In this document: piece after piece, positions 22,680 through 33,609 of the stretch | How the letters are laid out: each line of letters begins with the position of its first letter | Position numbering within the stretch: the first letter of the stretch is position 1 | Assembly: GCF_024679245.1 (NCBI RefSeq) | Contig: NC_090173.1 | Coordinates: 14,201,501 to 14,265,500 of the forward strand | Source of the DNA: Pseudorasbora parva | Taxonomy: Eukaryota > Chordata > Actinopteri > Cypriniformes > Gobionidae | Direction of reading: 5' to 3' | Length of the DNA stretch: 64,000 nt | Program-made: the position numbers and the translations under genes | Notes under the pieces: model-generated | What the model was told of the DNA's origin: nothing | Seen by the model: the letters and a program-made list of their open reading frames with translations, nothing else | Databases searched by the model: none

Positions 22680-22937
22680 TTAGCAGAGACCTGAAGTGGG
22701 TGTATCGGATACGGGAGGCATACAAAGTGTGCGGTGCTGTCTGGAAGTCCTCCAGGACTGGTTTGAAAACCCCTGGTTTAAAGAATAGTGCATAGCAGAA
22801 CATGTTGACTTTAAACAACTCTGCTGTGGTTCATGTGGAATGTGTTGTGTATAAACAAGGCTGAACTGGTGAAGAGCCAGCGATAGCATGAGGAACAGTA
22901 GTACCGTTATGAGCCTCATGGTGGTGACCTCCACCAA
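22680..22937 (-). other. Unassigned small open frame with signal-peptide-like start
   Basis: From the second Met it reads MRLITVLLFLMLSLALHQFS, a hydrophobic stretch like a secretion signal, followed by VYTQHIPHEPQQS. The second half (from about 22790 leftwards) is dispersed-repeat sequence, so the frame is probably not one real protein. It could be a first coding exon of a small secreted peptide or chance. Confidence 0.2.
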
Positions 22938-23793
22938 GTGAAGGGCTGCTTTGTTTGCAGTAATGAATAGTAAATAGGGCTTTTATTGTGGACTAGGACC
23001 CACCAAATCCTCAGGCCATATGGCTCACAATGGCAGAAGCTGACTACTAAGACCGAAAAACCATAACTTCACAGTTATGATTAAATATAGATGATTCTTC
23101 TTGATCCTAAATGTCCGTCACTTTCAAAGGTATTTTCCTCTAAATGGACAGTGTATTGAGGGTATGCACGTGACGTCCCCCATCGGACAGAGTGACTGTG
23201 GTTACGGTCACACGGTTTTCAGTGTGAATGCCGTGAAAAAAATGCATATAACAGAGCTAAAATAATGAAAAGAGCTTTGAGAATGACTGTACAGATTTGA
23301 CAAGAAATCGGAGGTATATTTTTACAGACTGCTGAAAGCTACAGAAAAGAGAAGCAAATGGATCAGTTAGGCTGCAGTTCACGGATGCTACTTAATTCAG
23401 AAACAAATCTCAGCAATTCAGCAAAATGTGGATTTGCAGTTATCATAGTTGTTGATATGTGGAATTGTGGGGTAAAATCAGAGGTGGGTAGTAACGAATT
23501 ACATTTACTTCGTTACATTTACTTGAGTACATTTTTTGGGTAACTTGTACTTTTAGAGTATATTTAAAAATGGGTACTTTTACTTTTACTCAAGTACATT
23601 TCTTGTGAAAAAACTGTACTTTTACTTAGTTACATTCGGTGGCGTTCCTCCGCTACTGTCAATGGTGATAATTAATTATATATTTTAAAATAAGTTATGA
23701 CTTGTTCGCAAGTCTCGCGAAACGTTGGAGAGGCTGCTTCGCGAGAGGTGGATACGCATCACCCGCATAAAATTAGCGCGCGTTTAGTCAGAA

Positions 23794-23990
23794 GATGATG
23801 GCCGAAGCAGAGGGAGATGTGTGTGAGCTACGGCAGATCATCCGTACGTGGCCTCAAGTTCAGCCTGTTTTCAGTCCAAGATGTCAAAAAGAACAGTTTC
23901 ATAATTTAATGCATGCTGTGTGCACCAGTATGAACTGACATCTCAGCATACAATAATTCCAGCTCCAACCTGAGAGAGCAGTGGTATGTG
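23794..23990 (+). pseudogene. BED-finger hAT transposase N-terminal relic
   Basis: Reads MMAEAEGDVCELRQIIRTWP and, after a stop, HLSAYNNSSSNLRE. The latter matches the 'xSAYNNSxSNLRKHV' stretch of BED-type zinc fingers at the start of hAT transposases. The catalytic domain is absent. Confidence 0.5.
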
Positions 23991-24402
23991 TAACAATGAT
24001 GCCTATATTTGAACACTGTTAATGGTAATTTGGTAACTATGGGCACTTTTCCTTTATTGTAATACTATTTCACACACTGTCCGAGTGTTTTCCTCATATG
24101 CGCTCTTGTGCAAGCATTGACAAATCGTTTGAATCCTCCGAACACACGTCCACAAACAAACGTTCACATCTGTACATTTACATATCTTTTTTTTCTCATA
24201 AAACGAGCAACCTCATTGGCAAAATGTACCTGTGACAATGTTTTTGCAAACCACAAAATACGTACCAATACACACTGCAGGAATTCCAACAGAAATGAAC
24301 ACTATAGGCAGAAAAACTGCATTTTTTGTTAGTCTATGGTTTGCAAAACATTTTGAATTTTGCGTCACAGCTCCATGTTCTGCTTTTCTGATTCACCAGA
24401 CT

Positions 24403-24470
24403 TGCTCGATAGCTCAGCTGATACAGATTTGTATTTGCAATGCGAAAAGCTTGAGAACGAACCCAATGAA
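24403..24470 (+). repeat. tRNA-like sequence (possible SINE head)
   Basis: 'gctcgatagctcagctgata' resembles a tRNA A box with its leading stem, and 'gagaacgaaccc' follows at roughly the B-box distance. It does not fold as an intact tRNA by eye, so it is more likely a tRNA-derived repeat. Confidence 0.3.
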
Positions 24471-24713
24471 GAACGAGTCATGATAAGAGCTCAAAGACGA
24501 GTTCAAAACACAAGCTAAAAATACATGGACACAATTTTATTTTTGTCACATTTGCTTTTGTTAACACTTTCGGGTAGGTTTAGTGTGGGTGTACGTTAAA
24601 AACACAACGTAACAAAACATGTCAGATTCACGCAAATCTGTTCTGGAAAAAAATAAGCTTTTAGCGCCACCCAGTGGACATTTCACTTTGAAACTGTCGC
24701 AATATGTACGTAT

Positions 24714-26187
24714 TAGGGGTGTGCACGAATATTCGAATAGTCGAATATTCGATCTGTAATTAACATTCGAAAACTAAAAATACTATTCGAATTTTATTTT
24801 GTTAATTGGCTGGCAGTAAATGCAGTTGTGGCAGATATCAAGTGGTACCCTCAGGACAGAAGGACAGCCAAACATGGATGAGATGAAGGATGTACATTTA
24901 TTTACTTTAAAGAAAAAGTAGGTTGGAGCAAAATTAGAAAACACACACACTGGAAGGCCTACTGTCTCACGCCGCACTTCCCCGTCTGCATTCACAGTCA
25001 GACTGAGCGCGAACGCTTAAAGAGGAAGCGATAACGCATCCTAAGGTGCGCCACTAATTAAGGCCCCACCTACAACAATTGGTAGGAACTCCCGACTGGA
25101 ACCATTGAAAATTAAACATAAATAACAATGAAAGGGTAACATTAAGTTGTGATGAAGTTAAAACATTTACAAAAATATTTCTTTCAACACAAATAAGGTA
25201 AGGTAAAATAAAGTAATAAAAGTAGGATGACATAAAATAAAAAGTCACAAGCAACTGGCTACACAGTGCATCCATGAGAAATCCCTCTAAATCTCGCAGT
25301 TATATCTCAATCCACTGGGTGGCGTTGTGGAGCAGGTTAATAAGTTAAGTGCATTTGATCACAATGCCGTCGTCTGCATCGCAATGTTTGGAATTAACGT
25401 TACTTCGATGAAAATTGAAAATGCTGTTACAAAATGGAGTTACTTTTGATGAAATCAATTACTGAAACTGAGTTATAATAATATCACCACCACAAACGAG
25501 AATCACATGAAATCCAAACACCAGTGGAATGAGCGATCACTGCTCAGGAGTGCAGGTAAGCTCATCTGTAGCTACCCCGAGTGAGAGTGAGATAACTTAT
25601 GATAGCAAAATGATCTCGAGACAAATGCTTCCTTTAAAGTTCTTTGAGGGTTTATGAACAGAAAACACAAAGTTCTTCACTCAAACTTCACTTAACCGTT
25701 ATCTTTGTCTCCGCAACGCCTGTCAGTGGCGCATTTTCTCACCCGAGAATAATATCATAATCCAATAATATTATAGTTTCTCTCTACATGAAAATGTGAA
25801 ACAATACAAAGTAAACACATCAGCCATATCAAACACACACACGTCAATAGGCTATAGCCTACCGACCTGTGTGTGTGTGTGTGTGTGTGTGTGTACGTGA
25901 CGCGCTCTGCGCTCGTGCTCCTTGAGCTTATAATGCTTTTGTTCTTTAGGCATTTTTTTACACACTGTTTAATGTTTTAAAAACCTTAAGATATAACGTA
26001 AGCGTGTTGTGTACATTGCCTAATCATAAGCTTGTTCAGAAATGGTGACGACATGTTTAGAGAAAAAAAGAAAAACATCTCTCTCATTTTCTCAAAATAC
26101 CTAATTTAAATAAACGAATATTCGAATATTCGATTTTTATGAGCCCAAATATTCGAATACAATATTTTGGGAAAATGCCCATCCCTA
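24714..26187. mobile_element. Inner hAT element (deleted) with exact 8-bp target duplication
   Basis: The ends read 'taggggtgtgcacgaatatt' and 'gcccatcccta', with 'cgaatattcgaa' words subterminally on both sides. The flanking octamer 'gtacgtat' is identical (24706-24713 and 26188-26195). The interior has a (gt)n run at about 25870-25895 and no transposase that I can see. Confidence 0.88.
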
Positions 26188-26460
26188 GTACGTATTGGTA
26201 CATATTTTGTGGTTTGCAAAAACGTTGCCACAGGTACTGATGAGATCAGGCTAAAAACGAAACAAATTGAATAGCCTAATGTGACATCTTGCATTTATAC
26301 ACATATCCGGACAGACAACAGTCTCCAGTGTATACATACATTTAAAAATGGGACTGTATTTTTAAGAATGCATATACTTATAAAAATATAAGAACAAATG
26401 ATGTTTTAAAAAGAGCTGTGGTTAGCCCAGCACACCATTAATTTACACTGTTTAACCATT

Positions 26461-26462
<2 letters not shown>

Positions 26463-26513
<51 letters not shown>
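26463..26513. repeat. CA/TA microsatellite
   Basis: About 20 CA units followed by a short TA run. Confidence 0.97.
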
Positions 26514-26514
<1 letters not shown>

Positions 26515-27420
26515 TTGGAGGTGTGTGAAAGCTCTCTAAGTAGTCTGAAATTCAGGGTTTTAGGATCTTATCAATCAGATCGAAAGTAACTAGTAACTTA
26601 GTACTTGAGTAGTTTTTTCATCTAATACTTTTTTACTCTTACTCAAGTAACTATTACGATTGTTACTTTTACTTTTACTTGAGTAAATATTTCCGTAATT
26701 ACTTGTACTTTTACTTGAGTAAAGATTTTGGCTACTCTACCCACCTCTGGGTAAAATCATGTCCTGTATATTGCATTGTTATATATTGTATTGACAAAAC
26801 ACCAATTAAATATGTAACATCTTATATTCTGTATAATTTTTTGAATAAACACGGACAAAAACCATGCACGTTTTAGGGCTGGACAAATTATAATGTTTTT
26901 TTTTTTATTAATATTTTATGTTATATACATAAAATATTTTTTATTTATATAAAGTGTTCATAGGCAAATATGCTTTATGTATTTCCCTGGCATCAAAATC
27001 AGGCACATAATGTCAAGAAACACAATTCCTGGCTGCATGTAAATATCCATGGATCACTGTATATTTAGTAAGTTATAAATAACACTTATATCGAGTCTAT
27101 TCTTTACTCTTTAATATGAGATGCTAAATTGTCCATAGGTGTTAATGTGCGCAAGTCTCCAAGCCATGTAATGGGGAGAGTTGGGGAAAGACATGGCCAT
27201 CTACACCGGAAAAATCATCGACAAGAAAATGAATGGAAGGTATAATTTAATGCACATTATACTCACAAGCAGTGATGGCAGTAACGCTTTACTCTAATCT
27301 GAATACTTTTTCCCAGTAACGAGTAATCTAACACATTACTTTTTCCAAACCAGTAATCAGATTAAAGTAACTTATCTAAGTCACTGTGAGTTACTATTTT
27401 AGTCATTTTCCTAAATATAT

Positions 27421-27421
27421 G

Positions 27422-27476
<55 letters not shown>
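27421..27476. repeat. TA microsatellite
   Basis: An uninterrupted run of TA units adjoining the Tc1 fragment. Confidence 0.97.
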
Positions 27477-27479
<3 letters not shown>

Positions 27480-27715
27480 TCTTGCATGGAGCCCCAGTCC
27501 GAGGGAGATTGACAGTCATGTTTAGCTTCTTCCATTTTCTAATGATTGCTCCAGCAGTGGACCTTTTTTCACCAAGCTACTTGGCAATTTCCCCGTAGCC
27601 CTTTCCAGCCTTGTGGAGGTGTACAATTTTGTCTCTAGTGTCTTTGGACAGCTCTTTGGTCTTGGCCATGTTAGTAGTTGGATTCTTACTGATTGTATGG
27701 GGTGGACAGGTATAT
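27477..27715 (-). pseudogene. Tc1-like transposase N-terminal fragment
   Basis: It is the reverse complement of 14790-15010 with high identity, including the start region 'catggccaagaccaaagag' in inverse. Neither terminal repeat is present. Confidence 0.88.
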
Positions 27716-28579
27716 ATACAATTTGCTTTCTTCTTGCGTCTCGGGAGAATATTTTTTCAGGAAATATTTTTTAATATCAACTTAAAATGTCAGGAGATAC
27801 ATTGTTGATGTTACTGTTAAAAATGCCCTTCAAATAAAGTGAGTGTTAGTACAAACAGTTTTCATTTCTATGTTGAGGCGCATGGGGTGTTGCCGACAAC
27901 TGCTGAATGTAACTAATAAAGTAACTTGTAATCTTGCTTAGTTACTTTTAAAATCAAGTGATCTGTAAAGTAACTGTGGCAACACTGTTCACAATACCTC
28001 TAACTCATCCCATATAATAATACATATTGCCTGTAATGATAGACATATTTTCTCAGCCAACTTCATGCGATACACCCTAGAATGCATTTTTAAAAGTATT
28101 GAAAGAGTTCGTGCTGGACATTTGATGCGGCAATGCAGCTCAATCAAAAAAATTAAATAATTATTTTTGTAAATCAGACGTATAGGCAGTTTACATTTTC
28201 ATAATTCTTTGAGTTGCCTTATTTCAAGCTTTTGAAAATTAAGATCAAATGGTTTAGAAACTCATCCCAAATCCCCAATCACGGTTTATTGTCTACCAAC
28301 TTACATTTGGAGACCTTATTGGTGTTACATTTACATATTTCTGTTTGCTTGATCATGTGGCATAATATAGATAAACAGATTTGCCTTGATATCCATCATT
28401 ACTTTCCTGGTAAAATAAAGGTAAAATAAAATAAAAATAAAATTACAAGTTTGCTCCTAAATTGAGGTTGAGCTTTTAGATTCAAATTTAGTTGTCATGT
28501 GTTTTTGTAAGTATTTATCATTTAAAAATATGGCATCTGGTTCAGCCATTTCTTGTTGGAGAGATTTTGTTCCTCTGTT

Positions 28580-28693
28580 TTACCAGGGCAACATTTCTCC
28601 AGTGTAGTCCATGAATCCACCGTGCTGCTTCTCAGTAAGGCTTCCAATGACACGCAGCATCCCTTCCACGCTTTCTTTTGGTTCAATTGCTGC
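28580..28693 (-). CDS. SDR gene B exon 6 (terminal)
   Basis: 114 nt encoding [20 protein letters not shown] and ending MDYTGEMLPW then TAA. Confidence 0.9.
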   Translation of the reverse strand, partial: AAIEPKESVEGMLRVIGSLTEKQHGGFMDYTGEMLPW

Positions 28694-29674
28694 CTGTTGA
28701 AAAAATAAATAAATAAATGCATATAGCTCATAACATGCTATATTAAAAATAAATATACCTTCAAGCTGCAATTACAGCATAACCACAGCAGTGATAAAAT
28801 AGATTTGTGTGATCACTCAGTGAAAAAAGTACAACTAGTTTAAAGGCTATAGTAATGGAATAAATATGGAATATTTAAAAATGGAAATGTCTTTAATTGA
28901 AAGTAACGTAAAGCATGGACTTCTACACATACCTCTTCTCCACCCAGTTCAGTCTTCACCCATCCTGGATGAAGGGCCATGCAGAGGATCTCATCTGCCT
29001 TTAACTCTTCAGCAGCCAACACACTCAGCATGTTAAACCCTGCCTTTTTAGGTAAACAAAGTATTTAAGTTATACAAACCCGTTTCCAAAAAAGTTGGGA
29101 CACTGTACCAAGTGTGAATAAAAACAGCTTGCAATGATGTGGAAGTTTCAAATTTCAATATTTTATTCAGAATACAACATGACATATCAAATGTTTAAAC
29201 TAAGAACATTTAGCATTTTAAGGGCAAAACAAGTTGATCTTAAATTTCATGCCATCAACACATTAAAAAAAGGTGGGACAAGGCCATGTTTACCACTGTG
29301 TGGCATCCCCTCTTCTTTTTATAACAGTCTGCAAATGCCTGGGAACTGAGGAGACAAGTGTTCAAGTTTAGGAATATGAATGTTGTCCCATTCTTGTCTA
29401 ATAAAGGCTTCTAGTTGCTCAACTGTCTTAGGTCTTCTTTGTCACATCTTCCTCTTTATGATGCACCAAATGTTTTCTATGGCTGAAAGATCTGGACTGC
29501 AGGCTGGCCATTTCAGTACCCGGATCCTTCTTCTGCTCAGCCATGATGCTGTAATTGATGCAGTATGTGGTCTGGCATTGTCATGTTAGAAAAAGAGACA
29601 ACGTCTGGATGGGAGCATCTAAAGCAAGCATCTAGTTGTTCTACAACTTGGATATACTTTTCAGCATTGATGGG

Positions 29675-29713
<39 letters not shown>

Positions 29714-32067
29714 TTGTATTATTGATTTATATAGCGCTTTTTCTGGGGCCTCAAAGCACATTATATTTAGAAGGGGGGACCAACACCAATGTGCAGTATC
29801 CACCTGGATGATGCGACGGCAGTCATATTGCGACAGAACGCTCACCACACACCAGTTTATTGGTGGAGAGAAGACGAGTGATTAAGCCAATGAATTATAT
29901 ATTTATATATATAATTGTATATATATATATATTTGTATATATATACATTGTATATATATATATTTATTATATATATATACAATGAATTATATATTTTTAT
30001 ACAAATTATATATTATGCACTGTATATGATTATAACGTCAAACTCTTTGCAATTTTCTCTGAGAAACTCCTTTCTCATATTGCTCCACTATTTCTGCCGC
30101 AGCATTGGGGGATTGGTGATCCTCTGCCCATCTTGACTTCTGAGAGACACTGCCACTCTGAGAGGCTCTTTTTATACCCAGTCATGTTGAGCCAGTTGAC
30201 CTCCAGCTGTTCCTTATATGTACATTTAACTTATTGCTACCTGTCCAAACTTTTTTGGAATGTGTAGCTCTGAGCCAATATTTAGAATGAGCCAATATTT
30301 GGCATGACATTTCAAAATGTCTCAATTTCAACATTTGATATGTTATATATATTATACTGTGAATAACATATAACTTTATAAGATTTTATTGCATTCCTTT
30401 ATCATTCACAATTTGTACAGTGTCCCAACTTTTCTGGAATCAAGTTTGTACATCAGCACTTCCATCAATTCTTCACGGGCAATGAATTTAATCTAGTGCC
30501 TAAGCAGGACTTTGGTGTACCTTGCTCACAGCATATGGCAACGTTGGAAATTGGTTGTATATGGAAGGCATTCTGGTCATGGATCCTGCCACAGTGGAGA
30601 TATTGATGACAGCTGCCTTAGTACAGGACATGCCTGGTGTCCCGCTGAATTTGGCTGCTGTTTTTAGAATCGGTAGGTACTCCTTCGTACAAGAAAAAGA
30701 ATTACATATCACTCCATTAAGTTTGACATGTTTATCATGTATGTAGTATTCTGACAAATCATGTTTTTACCATAGTAAAACTATTCTAGAAAAGTACAGT
30801 AGTTGACAGATTGACAGGGCAATATCGTGATCCATGACTAGATACAGACCCGCTATGCATCAACTAGCTAGTTATCTGCAGCAACTGCAATAAACTACTG
30901 AGCAAAGTGATAGCTCACTTAAATAATGGTGCATAAGTTTCTTTGGGACTAGCTGGTGTGATCAGGCTGAAAGACCAGCTCAGGCTTGTTTCAGCTTTTT
31001 ATTTTGGAACAATGCCATAAACCTCCACACTCTAGCATGTCTAGTGACTAGTTCTTCCCCAGAAGCACTCATTTTAATAGGCTATGTCCTGGTGGCACTA
31101 AAGTGAAAGCCCCAGCCTAAAAATTTTGCCAAAGGCAATTGCACCGACCAATTCCACGACTTTCATTAGAGAAATTATTGTTTCAGAACACTTAATGATG
31201 CTTTGTACATTACCCTAATGATTAGTAAGGGTCCTATCACGTTGGTGTTGAAGGTGTTTTTCATGTCTTCAACACGGCTGGTGTGTACCGTGCCGTTTGC
31301 CACAATTCCAGCATTATTCACTAGGAGGTTTAAACCGTTCTTTCCCACGAGAGAACCCACTTTCTTGGCGGACTCTTTGATACTGCATGGATCATCAGCA
31401 TCTAATAGTAACAGAACAAATTAAGCTTGGTACATTTGTCGCAAGAACAAAGAAAGACATGTTCGTTTTCTCAAGGTGAAAAAGTTCTGGCCAGGACATT
31501 CCATACTTCACAAGAAAAGCAGGTGCTGGACATTTCTCTTTCTCCCCATTAACCGAAACTACGTTACATTTCTGACCAATCACACAAAAGTTCTCTGACA
31601 CCCACAACTCAGAAGATGTGTCGAGAACAAGCTGAGAGAACTCCCAAACCAGGCCAGCGCTAACTATTTTTCTGTTCTTGAGGAGTATTATGTAATGGCC
31701 TTTAAGTAATGAAATGGTAAATAAAAAAATAAAAACATTTACTGTGAAAATGTAAAATGCACCAAAAATGACACGTATATTTACCAAGACGAATGATAGT
31801 GATCACACTTGGATGCTTTTTCACCAGTTCTCTCAAAGCCTTAAGAAAGATATTATGCAAAATTAAACAAGGTAACCTATGATTTCTGTTTTCTATTTGT
31901 GTTAGCCATTTATAACTCACCTCAGACTTCGGCCCATCTGGGTCACGGCAGGTAGCATAAATATGCCCTTTTTGATAAGAATCCTCAGAGAGTTGCTTAA
32001 CCATTTCTAACCCCAAGCCCCGGTTAGCTCCTGTGATCAGGATTTTGCATGCTTTCACTGCTGCCAT
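28580..32067 (-). CDS. SDR gene B: short-chain dehydrogenase/reductase, C-factor/sniffer-like (six exons)
   Basis: Tandem paralogue of gene A and probably an NAD(P)H-dependent cytosolic carbonyl reductase. Exons, 5' to 3': 31921-32067, 31785-31839, 31214-31401, 30521-30682, 28933-29043 and 28580-28693. They sum to 777 nt (258 aa), with the same lengths and phases as in gene A. Motifs: TGANRGLG (cofactor), NNAGI (canonical, unlike gene A), INISTVAGSM (active Ser), YAVSK (Tyr-Lys) and HPGWVKTELGG. An alternative in-frame ATG two codons upstream (ending at 32073) would add MN. The Tc1-like element 29075-30448 occupies intron 4. The transcript would be read away from gene A's promoter, so the two genes are head-to-tail. 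Confidence 0.92.
28933..29043 (-). CDS. SDR gene B exon 5
   Basis: 111 nt encoding [20 protein letters not shown] through WVKTELGGEE, with donor 'gag|gtatgt'. Confidence 0.92.
29674..29898 (-). repeat. SINE with LINE-2-type tail, inserted in Tc1-like element
   Basis: Reversed, it ends '...gctatataaatcaat' plus an (att)n tail, preceded by 'ggatactgcacattggtgtt'. It shares its body ('gcatcatccaggtggat' region) with the copy at 49101-49480. Confidence 0.75.
29899..30020. repeat. AT-rich simple repeat
   Basis: Runs of (ta)n with scattered 'ttgtatat' words. Confidence 0.9.
30521..30682 (-). CDS. SDR gene B exon 4
   Basis: 162 nt, from EYLPILKTAAKFSG to LPYAVSK, with both the active-site Ser and the Tyr-Lys pair. 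Confidence 0.92.
31214..31401 (-). CDS. SDR gene B exon 3
   Basis: 188 nt. Includes [17 protein letters not shown] and ends PLLIIR at 'agg|gtaatg'. Confidence 0.92.
31785..31839 (-). CDS. SDR gene B exon 2
   Basis: 55 nt encoding [18 protein letters not shown] plus one base. Confidence 0.9.
31921..32067 (-). CDS. SDR gene B exon 1
   Basis: 147 nt encoding [19 protein letters not shown] through GPKSE, with donor 'gag|gtgagt'. The first ATG could be at 32073. Confidence 0.9.
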
Positions 32068-32423
32068 GTTCATAAGGTTATCAGGCTGCTTCTGTCACCA
32101 AATCTGCCTCTACCTCTGTTTTTTATGTGAACTCCATGAACTCTTTTTTGCTATCATTTCAAATACTAACAATGACTGCTTGTTACTGCTTGTTAATGCA
32201 ATGATAATAAACCTGGGTGTAACATAGCAGTTGCTTATTCAAATAAAGGTGCAGTCTCTGTGAGAAAAGAAAACGTTGTTGCCTGGTACATTTATAAAAA
32301 CATCTGCAACGCTCTGTTTAAACAGTGCATTTTTACCGTTAACGAGCAGATTAACAGCAATAAATCCATTAATGAAATTTCCTTAGTACTAAATATTCCA
32401 CAGTCAACTGTTAGTGGTAATAC

Positions 32424-32530
32424 AGGTCCTTCTCAAAAAATTAGCATATCATGAAAAGGTTATCTAAACAAGCTATTAACCTAATCATCTGAATCAACTA
32501 ATTAACTCTAAACACCTGCAAAAGATTCCT
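32424..32530. repeat. Terminal fragment of a Tc1-like element
   Basis: 'tacaggtccttctcaaaaaa' followed by 'ttagcatatcatg' is the typical left end of a fish Tc1-like family. No matching right end is present nearby. Confidence 0.55.
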
Positions 32531-32574
32531 AGCTGTTTTTCAGGAGTCCCCTTGTCCCCTTAGTTTCAGAGAAA

Positions 32575-32845
32575 GGAACTCTTAATGTTTCAGCATACCA
32601 AGACAGTTTGGACAATTTCATGCTCCCAACTTCGTGGGAATAGTTTGGAGATGCCCCCTTCCTGTTCCAACATGACTGCGGACCAGTGCACAAAGCAAGG
32701 TCCATAAAGACATGGATGAGCGAGTTTGGTGTGGAGGAACTTTACTGTACTGTACCTCAACCTGATAAAACACCTTTCGGATGAATTAGAGCAGAGACTG
32801 CGAAGCAGGCCTTCTTGTTCCAACACCAGTGCCTGAGAAACTAAT
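32575..32845 (+). pseudogene. Tc1-like transposase C-terminal fragment
   Basis: Across three frames the strand spells a SAYQD-like block, CSNMTADQC, KTWMSEFGVEEL and DELEQRLRSRPSC. These correspond to the second half of a Tc1-like transposase (the catalytic QHD and [15 protein letters not shown] regions, the latter lost). The fragment is heavily decayed. Confidence 0.6.
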
Positions 32846-32854
32846 ATATATCTA

Positions 32855-33000
32855 TATACACACCTTCTTCCATTGCTCTGTGGTCCAGTTCTGATGCTCA
32901 CATGCCTACTGTTGGCAACAAACTGGGATGCACTGTGTATTCTGACACCTTTCTGAGCTGTTATAACTGCATGGAGGGACCACATCCTTATTATTGTTTA
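32855..33000. repeat. Fragment of another Tc1-like element
   Basis: 'cttcttccattgctctgtgg' and 'gcactgtgtattctgacacc' are words I recognise from a fish Tc1-like family. The fragment lacks ends. Confidence 0.4.
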
Positions 33001-33609
33001 ATATGTAATAATCACAATGATTTTCTACATATACTCTATATATTGTTTTGGTTTTTAACAAGTCTTATAAGTCTCTTTATTTAAGTTTTCTTTTGTAACA
33101 AATTATACTTTTTTTTACCCACTTTGTATTAGGTGGCCTTCTATAAGGCCTGTATTTTAGGTGACCCACTTATTGTGTACATGTTTTTACATTGTATTTA
33201 CATTTTAAAAATTACCTCAATGTAATTACATCTGCTATTAATATCTGTAGTGACATTTACAATTACACTGTCGACTCTTCCCTTACACCTCTTCTGTACT
33301 GAAGCATTTCTCACATTTCATTGATTTCTAAAGGGGGTGAAATTGACTTGTGATGGAAGGATTTGTTACTTTTTAAAATGTCAAACACTAAAGTCCTTGA
33401 ATCCAGGTAACATTTTTTTTTTTTTTGACAACTCCAATGAACACTCAATTTCTTCAGTTTCTTTTAAAAATGAAGTCCAAAAATATCCTTAGTAATATGT
33501 AGGCTGTATATTTACATCCCAAAAAGGGGTGGGTCAAAGAGATCAAAAGGCGTAGGTGAGATATTTGCCTGGAGTATTTGGTAACCCTTTAGTGAATTTT
33601 CACACAGAA

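Larger units (their letters stand above)
24090..26330. mobile_element. MITE with inverted arms, split by the inner hAT
   Basis: The left arm at about 24222-24275 ('gcaaaccacaaaatacgtac') is mirrored at about 26190-26245 ('gtacatattttgtggtttgc'). The hAT element at 24714-26187 sits between the arms. Outer limits are approximate. Confidence 0.55.
23479..26749. mobile_element. hAT element with exact 8-bp target duplication, host to nested insertions
   Basis: Terminal repeats 'cagaggtgggtag' and 'ctacccacctctg' are flanked by the identical octamer 'ggtaaaat' (23471-23478 and 26750-26757). Subterminal DNA on both sides is rich in 'ttacttttacttgagta' words. A BED-finger transposase start remains at 23794. 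The interior is interrupted by a further MITE and a second hAT element. Confidence 0.92.
27270..27987. mobile_element. Small hAT-like element containing a Tc1 fragment
   Basis: Terminal repeats 'cagtgatggcagtaacg' and 'ctgtggcaacactg' are imperfect. Flanking octamers 'ctcacaag' and 'ttcacaat' match at six of eight positions. Subterminal 'gtaacttgtaatc' words resemble those of the minisatellite at 52690-53885. Confidence 0.65.
29075..30448 (-). mobile_element. Tc1-like transposon, internally deleted, with a SINE inside
   Basis: The ends 'caaacccgtttccaaaaaag' and 'tttctggaatcaagtttg' are both flanked by TA (29073-29074, 30449-30450). On the minus strand, fragments of transposase remain near the C-terminus and near the N-terminus (about 30050-30140). 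The catalytic middle is replaced by a SINE and AT-rich repeats. It is the same family as 1-410. Confidence 0.85.

Noticed and set aside
31395..31787. 130-codon minus-strand open frame between SDR B exons
   Set aside because: Lies in intron 2 between two well-defined exons and has no similarity to SDR or other domains.
32590..32985. 131-codon minus-strand open frame
   Set aside because: Antisense of Tc1-like transposase fragments.
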